A stretch of DNA of 26,077 nt from CAZEPJ01 sp964514105. GTDB lineage: Bacteria; Desulfobacterota; Desulfocorpusculales; Desulfocorpusculum. The position numbers and the translations under genes were made by a program. Below, in pieces: positions 7,585 to 13,259 of the stretch. The stretch spans positions 1 to 26,077 of the forward strand of contig CAZEPJ010000062.1 of assembly GCA_964514105.1 (NCBI GenBank), in the 5' to 3' direction. The stretch's first letter is position 1, and each line of letters starts with the position of its first letter. The notes under the pieces are model-generated. The model was given only the letters and a program-made list of their open reading frames with translations, did no database searches and was not told the origin of the DNA.

Positions 7585-8571
7585 TCACTCCGCCTTGAGC
7601 TTCCGCACTTCCTCGGTGAACGGAGGCACGATCTTGAACAGGTCGTCCACCACGCCGAAATCCGCCTTCTGAAAGATGGGCGCGTCGGGGTCCTTGTTCA
7701 CCGCCACGATGAACTTGGAGGTCCCCATACCGGCCAGATGCTGGATGGAACCCGAGATGCCGCAGGCGATGTACAGGGTGGGAGTGACCACCTTCCCCGT
7801 CTGCCCCACCTGGTCGGACTGGGGCCGCCATCCGGCATCCACGGCGGCGCGCGACGCGCCCACTGTGCCGCCCAGGAGGTCGGCCAGCCCCTCCAACATG
7901 GCATAGTTCTCCGGGCCCTTCATGCCCCTCCCGCCCGAGACGATGATCTCGGCCTCGGTCAGGTCAGGGCGCCCCCCGGCCTCTTCCTTCAATGCCACCT
8001 GGACCGCCGACAGGTCCCCGTCCTGGAAGGCGGGGGTGAGGTTGACCACTTGGGCCGAAGAGGCCCCAGGCTCGGCCTTGGGAAACACGTTGGGGCGAAT
8101 CGTTGCCACCTGTGGAGCGGCAACGCAGGCCATGGTCGCGTACAGCTTGCCCGCGTACATGGGCCTGCGGCCGAGAAGCTTGCCGTCCTGCAGATCCAGA
8201 GCCACGCAGTCGCTCAGGGTGCCCACGCCGAGGCGGCCTGCGACCCTGGGGGCCAGGTCCTTGCCCGTGGATGAGGCGCCCATGAGGACGATGTTCACAT
8301 CCAGTTCCCTGGCCAGATCCGCGATGACGCGCGTGTACGGCAGCGCCCTGTAGTCGGCCAGCTCAGCATGCTCGGCCACGAAGACCTTGGCCGCACCGTA
8401 CGCCCCCACGGCCTGGGCTTGGGCCCCAATGCCCGGCCCGCCCAGAAGGACGGCCACCAACTCCTGGCCCAACTTGTCGGCCAGTCGTCGCCCCTCGCTC
8501 AGGACCTCCCATGTCACCTTGCGCACGGCCCCGTTCCGCTGCTCTGCAATGACCATCACACCCTGTGCCAT
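7585..8571 (-). CDS. etfA: Electron transfer flavoprotein alpha subunit
   Basis: EtfA binds FAD and, with EtfB, takes electrons from acyl-CoA dehydrogenases and passes them on, for example to a quinone oxidoreductase. The 328-residue product has the family length. Its C-terminal FAD-binding part is plain: GGRGMKGPENY, then LGGTVGASRAAVDAGW, QVGQTGK, LYIACGISGSIQH, and AVNKDPDAPIF..ADFGVVDDLF. The N-terminal half is the usual Rossmann-like domain. The ATG at 8571 has AAGGAGAG directly before it. The 127-base gap after etfB contains no convincing gene. As the last gene of the TetR-crotonase-thiolase-etfBA set, it links beta-oxidation to the electron-transport chain. Whether this ETF is an ordinary or an electron-bifurcating type was not resolved. 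Confidence 0.96.
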   Translation of the reverse strand: MAQGVMVIAEQRNGAVRKVTWEVLSEGRRLADKLGQELVAVLLGGPGIGAQAQAVGAYGAAKVFVAEHAELADYRALPYTRVIADLARELDVNIVLMGASSTGKDLAPRVAGRLGVGTLSDCVALDLQDGKLLGRRPMYAGKLYATMACVAAPQVATIRPNVFPKAEPGASSAQVVNLTPAFQDGDLSAVQVALKEEAGGRPDLTEAEIIVSGGRGMKGPENYAMLEGLADLLGGTVGASRAAVDAGWRPQSDQVGQTGKVVTPTLYIACGISGSIQHLAGMGTSKFIVAVNKDPDAPIFQKADFGVVDDLFKIVPPFTEEVRKLKAE

Positions 8572-8698
8572 CTCTCCTTACCTCCCTCCTCGAAGAGCCC
8601 AACCTTCCATGCCCAACAACCAAGCGCCTGCAACGCCGCTGTGTCCCGGGCAGATGACGGATCTCGGATTGCATGTCCGGCGCTTCCCGAACGCGTCA

Positions 8699-9493
8699 TC
8701 AGATCACCTTGGCCTCCTCCCTCAGGAGCCTGGCCAGCTTGGCCGCCTTCTCCTCGGGGGTCTCTCCCTCGACGATCTTCCCGGCCTGCCGCGCCGGGGG
8801 AAGCTCGACCTTGATGACCTGTGTCTTTTCGCCGGCCTTGCCCACCTCCCCGGCGTCCAGTCCCAGGGCGGCGAGGTCCTTGGTGTCCAGCGGCTTGCGC
8901 TTGGCCTTCATGATCCCTGGCAAAGAGGCGTATCGGGGTTCATTGAGGCCCTTCTGGCAGGTGATCAGGGCCGGAAGGGGGCTCTGGAGGACCTGCACAC
9001 CCCCCTCCACCTGGCGGTTCACCTTCACGGTCTTGGCGTCCACCCACTCCAGCGCGTTGACGAAGCTAAGATGGGGGATCCCCAGGAGCTCTGCCAGGGC
9101 GGCACCGGTCTGTGCCATGTCGTCATCGATGGCCTGCTTCCCCGCGAAGATCACGTCGAAGGGAATGGATGCCAGCACCTTGGCCAAGACGCGGGCCCGC
9201 CCCAGGCTGTCGGAAGCGCCCCAGAGGGCGGGATCGTCCACCTGAACGGCCTTGTCCGCCCCCATGGCCAGGGCCGTTCGGATGGCCTCCACGGCCCTGG
9301 CCGGGCCGATGGAGACCACGGTAACGCTCCCGCCGTGCTTCTCCTTGGCCCGCAGGGCCTCCTCCACCCCGAACTCGCAGTACGGGTTCATGATCCACTT
9401 GATGTCGTCCTCCACGATCCAGGTCCCCTGCGGGTTGACCTTGATCTGGGTCTCCGTGTCCGGCACCTGTTTCATCAACGCCACGATTTCCAC
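8699..9493 (-). CDS. etfB: Electron transfer flavoprotein beta subunit
   Basis: EtfB is the partner of EtfA and carries the adenine-nucleotide site of the heterodimer. The 264-residue product opens with EIVALMKQVPDTETQIKVN and has WIMNPYCEFGVEEALRAKE, followed by GPARAVEAIRTALAMGADKAV and FAGKQAIDDDMAQTGAALAELLG; these blocks are diagnostic. The family signature region with LPALITCQKGLNEPRY follows. Translation starts at a GTG, supported by AAGGAGG seven bases upstream. It lies between the thiolase (45-base gap) and etfA. No acyl-CoA dehydrogenase gene that would feed this ETF is present in the window, so that enzyme must be encoded elsewhere. Confidence 0.96.
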   Translation of the reverse strand: MEIVALMKQVPDTETQIKVNPQGTWIVEDDIKWIMNPYCEFGVEEALRAKEKHGGSVTVVSIGPARAVEAIRTALAMGADKAVQVDDPALWGASDSLGRARVLAKVLASIPFDVIFAGKQAIDDDMAQTGAALAELLGIPHLSFVNALEWVDAKTVKVNRQVEGGVQVLQSPLPALITCQKGLNEPRYASLPGIMKAKRKPLDTKDLAALGLDAGEVGKAGEKTQVIKVELPPARQAGKIVEGETPEEKAAKLARLLREEAKVI

Positions 9494-9538
9494 GGTACTT
9501 CCTCCTTCCCTCGTAAGTGTGGCCGGTCCAGGCCGCCT

Positions 9539-10717
9539 TCAGATCCGCTCCCAGATGGTCGTCATCCCCATGCCCCCCCCCACGCACAGGGTGGCGAGCC
9601 CCGTGGTGAGGTCCCGCCGGGCCATCTCGTTGAGGAGGGTCACCACGATGCGGCAGCCCGTGGCGCCCACGGGGTGCCCCAGGCCGATGCCGCTGCCGTT
9701 GACGTTCACGATCTCCCGGTTCCAGCCCAGCAGCCGCTCGCACGAGACGTACTGGGCCGCGAATGCCTCGTTGCACTCGATGAGCTGGATCTGCTTGAGG
9801 TCCATGCCGGCTCGCTTGAGGGCCTTCTGGGTCGCCGGCACGGGGCCGTACCCCATGAGTTCCGGCTCCACGCCCGCTGCGGCGTTGGCCACCAGCCGCG
9901 CCATGGGCTTGACCCCCAGCTCCTTGGCCTTCTTGCGGGTCATGAGGACAACGGCCGCCGCCGCATCGTTGATCCCTGAGGCGTTCCCCGGGGTCACCGT
10001 GCCGTCCTTCTTGAAGGTGGGAGGGAGCTTGGCCAGGTCCGCCATGGTGAGCCCGAATCGCGGGTGCTCGTCGGCGTCCACCACCTTGGCGTCACCCTTC
10101 TTCTGCGGGATCTTGTACGGGACGATCTCCTCCTTGAATTTCCCGCTCTTGATGGCCGCTTCGGCGTTGTTGTGGCTGCGAAGGGCCACCTCGTCCTGTT
10201 CCTGCCGGCTGATCCCGTACTTCTCAGCCAGGTTCTCGGCGGTCAGGCCCATGATCAGCCCGCTCCAGGCGTCGGTGAGCCCATTCCAGACGCCGTCCAT
10301 GAGCCGGCCGTCCCGCAGGCGAAGCCCCCAGCGGGCCCCCTCGACGTAGAACGGGGCGTCGCTCATGGCCTCGGCCCCGCCGGCCACGATGATGTCGGCG
10401 TCCCCCGCCTGGATCACCTGTGCTCCGTACACGATGGCCTGCATGCCCGAGGCGCAATTGCGCTGGACCGTGACACCCGGCACGTGGATGGGAAGCCCGG
10501 CCTTCAGCCCCGCAAGCCTGGCCAGCGTAAGCTCATTGGGCTTCTGGAGGCAGCACCCGAAGATGACGTCGTCCACCTGCCCCTTGTCGATCCCCGCCCG
10601 GCCAATGGCCTCCCGGATCACCGCCGCCGACAGGTCGATTGCGGACACGTCGCGGAAGTGACCGCCGAAATCCCCAATGGCCGTTCGAACGCCCGAAACC
10701 ACGCACACCTCACCCAT
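9539..10717 (-). CDS. Thiolase (acetyl-CoA acetyltransferase / 3-ketoacyl-CoA thiolase)
   Basis: This canonical thiolase is 392 residues long. It has the nucleophilic C88 in VQRNCASGMQAI, the NEAFAAQ block, H348 in GHPVGATG, and the second catalytic C378 in LCVGGGMGM, so all catalytic residues are present. It cleaves 3-ketoacyl-CoA with CoA, or condenses two acetyl-CoA in reverse; chain-length preference cannot be read from sequence. I start at the ATG at 10717 (MGEVCVVSGVRTAIG), where homology begins and a GGGGGAG site lies upstream. The in-frame extension to 10786 is unsupported. It follows the enoyl-CoA hydratase gene and precedes etfBA, consistent with a beta-oxidation operon. It contrasts with the Cys-less thiolase-fold protein at 17114-18481. 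Confidence 0.95.
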   Translation of the reverse strand: MGEVCVVSGVRTAIGDFGGHFRDVSAIDLSAAVIREAIGRAGIDKGQVDDVIFGCCLQKPNELTLARLAGLKAGLPIHVPGVTVQRNCASGMQAIVYGAQVIQAGDADIIVAGGAEAMSDAPFYVEGARWGLRLRDGRLMDGVWNGLTDAWSGLIMGLTAENLAEKYGISRQEQDEVALRSHNNAEAAIKSGKFKEEIVPYKIPQKKGDAKVVDADEHPRFGLTMADLAKLPPTFKKDGTVTPGNASGINDAAAAVVLMTRKKAKELGVKPMARLVANAAAGVEPELMGYGPVPATQKALKRAGMDLKQIQLIECNEAFAAQYVSCERLLGWNREIVNVNGSGIGLGHPVGATGCRIVVTLLNEMARRDLTTGLATLCVGGGMGMTTIWERI

Positions 10718-10820
10718 GCCCGTCTCCCCCTTTCCCCTTGGCGATTCCATCCGGCCGGGACGATCCGACGGGCGGCCCCTGGGCAAACCCGGGCGCCCCG
10801 TGCGGCGCGTCTCCAGCCCT

Positions 10821-11600
10821 TCATCGATCCTTGAACTGAGGCTCCCGCTTTTCCAGGAAGGCCTTCATGCCCTCTTGCATATCCTCGGTCTCGCACAGGC
10901 GGGAGAAGTGCTCTGCCTCCAGGTCCAACCCGGTGTACAGGTCGGTCTTCATCCCCTCGATGACCACCTCCATGGCGGCCTGGACCGAGACCTGACCCTT
11001 GGCGAGGATCTTTCCGGCCAATTCCCTGGCCGCCTCCTGCACCTTGTCCTGAGGGACCACCTGGTTGACGATCCCCCACATGAGGGCATCCTGGGCCGAG
11101 ATGAAATCCCCCGTCAGGATCATCTCCAGCGCCTTGGCCTTGCCCGCCACCCGAGGCAGCCGCTGCGTCCCCCCTGCCCCCGGGAACACCCCCAGCTTGA
11201 TCTCGGGCACCCCAAACTGGGCCTTCTCCCCGGCCACGCGCATGTGACAGGCCAGGGCGAGCTCCAGGCCTCCGCCCAGGCAGAAGCCGTGGACCGCGGC
11301 GATGACCGGCTTTCTAAGGGCCTCGATGCGATTCAGGGTCCGGTGAAAGACGGTGACGAGTTGCCGGGCCTCCGCGGCCGACTTGAGGGCCTGGAGCATG
11401 CGGATGTCCGCCCCTGCGATGAACGCCCTGCCCTCCCCCGAGAAGATCACCGCCTTGATGCCTTCATTGGCCGCGATCTCCGAAAATGCCGCCTCGATCT
11501 CCAGGAACACGTCCCGACTCAACGCGTTCATGGGCGGGTTGTTGATGGTCACCAGGGCGATGCGGTCCTCCACGCGGTACGTGATCTTCTTGTCTGACAT
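10821..11600 (-). CDS. fadB: Enoyl-CoA hydratase (crotonase family)
   Basis: The protein hydrates trans-2-enoyl-CoA to 3-hydroxyacyl-CoA in beta-oxidation. The 259-residue product shows the crotonase fold blocks: VTINNPPMNALS at the N-terminus, the oxyanion-hole stretches FIAGADIRML and GFCLGGGLELALACH, and both glutamates typical of hydratases, in PEIKLGVFPGAGGTQRLPR and KALEMILTGD. The ATG at 11600 has a GGGAGG site 5 bases away; the in-frame ATG at 11618 would place that site inside the gene and overlap the regulator. It starts 10 bases after the TetR stop, so the two are co-transcribed. The symbol follows the Bacillus use, where fadB is the monofunctional hydratase of the fadR-fadB-etfB-etfA operon, not the E. 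coli fusion. Confidence 0.93.
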   Translation of the reverse strand: MSDKKITYRVEDRIALVTINNPPMNALSRDVFLEIEAAFSEIAANEGIKAVIFSGEGRAFIAGADIRMLQALKSAAEARQLVTVFHRTLNRIEALRKPVIAAVHGFCLGGGLELALACHMRVAGEKAQFGVPEIKLGVFPGAGGTQRLPRVAGKAKALEMILTGDFISAQDALMWGIVNQVVPQDKVQEAARELAGKILAKGQVSVQAAMEVVIEGMKTDLYTGLDLEAEHFSRLCETEDMQEGMKAFLEKREPQFKDR

Positions 11601-11610
11601 TGCCACCTCC

Positions 11611-12243
11611 CTACGCATTGGATGCTGCCCGGGCCTCCTCCCCGGCCGACTGGTCCCGGAGGAATCCCCGGATGAGGATGTCGCTGACCTGCTGAGCCGC
11701 CCCCTCCACCGAAAGGCTCTTCTTCTTGGAGAGGATCCAGAACGTGGAGATCTCGTCCAGGGCCCCGTACACCACCCGCTTGGCGATGGACGGGTTGATG
11801 TCCGGCCGGATGACCCCCCGCTCCTGCCCCTCGAGGATGATGTCGGCCACGAGGTTCAGATACTCCTGAAACTTGCGGTTGTCGTAGTCCTTCATGAACT
11901 TGTTGCTCTGGCGGAGCTCCACCTGGATGACGTCGGCCAGGTCAGGGTTCTCCTCCACCAACCGAAGATGCCGACGCACGAAGGCCCGCAGCTTCTCCAC
12001 GGGGTCTTCCAGGGGCTCGAGATCGGCGCGCATGCCCCGTAGGATCACGTCCATGGTCTCTTCGAAAAGGTGGATCAGGATATCGTCTTTGCCCTTGAAA
12101 TACAAGTAGATGGTCCCGTCGGCCACCTTGGCCTCCCGGGCGATCTCAGAGACCTTTGCATTGTAGAAACCCCGCTGGGCAAATACCTTGCTCGCTGCCC
12201 GAAGGATCTGGCCATGCCGGTCCAACTGTCGCGGTCGACTCAA
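11611..12243 (-). CDS. fadR: TetR-family regulator, FadR-like
   Basis: The N-terminal TetR helix-turn-helix is clear (ILRAASKVFAQRGF, then VSEIAREAKVADGTIYLYF and KGKDDIL). A helical ligand domain of the fatty-acyl-CoA-responsive type follows. The gene heads an operon with enoyl-CoA hydratase, thiolase and etfBA. A near-perfect FadR-type operator lies upstream, so it is probably a repressor released by long-chain acyl-CoA that also controls itself. I place the start at a TTG at 12243 (LSRPRQLDRHGQIL), 8 bases after a GAGGGGGG site and close to the usual TetR start. A GTG at 12342 would give 243 residues, with a Pro-rich leader lacking family support. The symbol is by analogy with Bacillus and is tentative. 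Confidence 0.88.
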   Translation of the reverse strand: MSRPRQLDRHGQILRAASKVFAQRGFYNAKVSEIAREAKVADGTIYLYFKGKDDILIHLFEETMDVILRGMRADLEPLEDPVEKLRAFVRRHLRLVEENPDLADVIQVELRQSNKFMKDYDNRKFQEYLNLVADIILEGQERGVIRPDINPSIAKRVVYGALDEISTFWILSKKKSLSVEGAAQQVSDILIRGFLRDQSAGEEARAASNA

Positions 12244-12370
12244 GGGATTCACCCCCCTCGCTGTGGGGCGCGCAGAGGCCTTCGGGCCCTCCCATGGGGC
12301 AAGATCAGGGCCCTGCCCGTCCCGGCCTGGTGGAAAACTCACTCCCGGGGCGCCCTCGACCCCATATTCA

Positions 12371-12388
12371 CGAATGAATATTCATTCA
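12371..12388. promoter_or_regulatory. FadR-type operator palindrome
   Basis: The core 12372-12387 is a perfect 16-base palindrome, GAATGAATATTCATTC. With its flanks it matches 17 of 18 positions of the Bacillus FadR box (TGAATGA-N4-TCATTCA); only the first T is C. It lies just downstream of the predicted transcription start of the tetR operon, where a bound repressor would block initiation or early elongation. I found no second copy in the window. Confidence 0.85.
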
Positions 12389-12398
12389 ATGAGTGCCT

Positions 12399-12428
12399 TG
12401 AATAGCACATTCCTTCAAGACCTGTCAA
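12399..12428 (-). promoter_or_regulatory. Promoter of the tetR-fadB-thiolase-etfBA operon
   Basis: The minus strand shows a perfect TTGACA (12423-12428), an 18-base spacer, and TATTCA (12399-12404) preceded by TG one base away (extended -10). The predicted start, near 12392, falls at the edge of the FadR-type palindrome. A less good alternative (TTGAAT, 17 bases, TATGGG) lies inside the palindrome itself. Confidence 0.65.
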
Positions 12429-12635
12429 GGTATTCGGCCGGTTCCTGGCGCCTTGCGCCGGGGAGCGGTGGCCATGGGTGCCCCCCCTTCTGACCCCGCA
12501 GGAAACATCTCGAGCGTTGGGCATCAGATTCCAGATGGGGGAGACCACATCTGGGGCTGGATCCCCAAGGTGCGGGTCATCCCATGCAGAGTGGATCACG
12601 CAATCCGGCCCCTGGACGGGGGGAGAGTCCCTCGC
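12429..12635. other. Intergenic stretch, no gene recognised
   Basis: Between the tetR promoter and the transposase remnant there is no supported ORF. The only structure seen is a short palindrome at 12447-12459 (GGCGC, CTT, GCGCC). Repeated inverted REP-like hairpins flanking the remnant, as expected beside an active RAYT, were not evident. Confidence 0.4.
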
Positions 12636-12896
12636 ATGAGATCGCGCCCGTCAAGAGCCTCCTCTTGCTGCGATGCAGAGAGCCCCTGGCGCTTCTCACC
12701 AGGAGGTAGAAGCGGTTGGACATGGGGGAGCACCTGCACATCACCGGCCATGCGCCCACCCCAGGCCTCGCCCGCCTTTGCCTTTGTACGAAGTCCTCCC
12801 TGCCGTCATGGTTCCGCAAGATCTTGGTCCTTTGGATTCCCGGCATATGGCGTGGTGCGGCACTCCGGGGGCATCCACTCTCGGCTGTCTTGGCAT
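12636..12896 (-). pseudogene. Decayed RAYT / IS200-like (Y1) transposase remnant
   Basis: Reading from the ATG at 12896 gives MPRQPRVDAPGVPHHAICR, the typical opening of REP-associated tyrosine transposases (Transposase_17/Y1_Tnp; usually MPR..R.D.PGV.HHV..R). The frame then breaks near 12839-12842, where one G appears lost. The next frame continues as IQRTKILRNHDGREDFVQR, the expected following block. Further on, SNRFYLLVRSARGSLHRS and RRLLTG match the NHFHLLVRTG..PL...MRRLLTG core. Both histidines of the HUH motif are gone (RFY instead of HFH), and homology stops after LLTG, so the catalytic Tyr region is missing. A frameshift, lost metal ligands and a truncation together mean it cannot be active. 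It lies in the gap between two divergent genes. Confidence 0.8.
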
Positions 12897-12976
12897 GGCG
12901 CGAACCCATCTCACCCACGCCGCCGCTGTCGACCCCACGGAGAGCCAACTTCGATGATCGCGTAAGGAGCCGGAAA

Positions 12977-13096
12977 ATGCCGTTTGTCGGCATCCCGTCC
13001 AAAGACGGAATCCACTTTTCTCCGTTGGTTGAACGATTCCTGGACCCCGGTATTCACCCGCGTGACGGCCTCGAGACCATCAACCTGATCTCTTGA
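12977..13096 (+). CDS. Possible small protein of 39 residues, unknown
   Basis: An ATG at 12977 is preceded by TAAGGAG with good spacing, and it opens a frame beginning MPFVGIPSKDGIHFSP and ending in TGA at 13096. The segment is visibly less GC-rich than the neighbouring genes. A hairpin followed by six Ts lies about 30 bases downstream. I recognise no family and no clear promoter. The region is a transposase scar, so it may equally be a leftover of a mobile element or chance. Confidence 0.3.
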   Translation: MPFVGIPSKDGIHFSPLVERFLDPGIHPRDGLETINLIS

Positions 13097-13126
13097 AGCG
13101 ACTGGAGGCCCCGTCGCCCTCTCTGG

Positions 13127-13157
13127 AGGGCCGGGTCCCTGGCCCTGTAGTCTTTTT
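13127..13157 (+). terminator. Weak candidate terminator before the repeat-protein gene
   Basis: AGGGCC (13127-13132) and GGCCCT (13141-13146) form a 6-bp stem with an 8-base loop. A run of six Ts begins 6 bases later. The spacing is longer than in a standard intrinsic terminator. It could end transcription of the small ORF at 12977-13096, or insulate the gene at 13260. Confidence 0.35.
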
Positions 13158-13259
13158 TCCGCTGCCGTTCGTCTCATGGGGCAGTTCTCCCTTCGACTGC
13201 CCGGGAGGTCCGGGGGGAACACGGCCTTTGAAAGGCCACACCCACCGAGGAGGTGCTCC

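Noticed and set aside
8572..8698. Short minus-strand ORF in the etfB-etfA gap (from ATG 8674)
   Set aside because: It runs out of frame into etfA, has no ribosome site and looks random.
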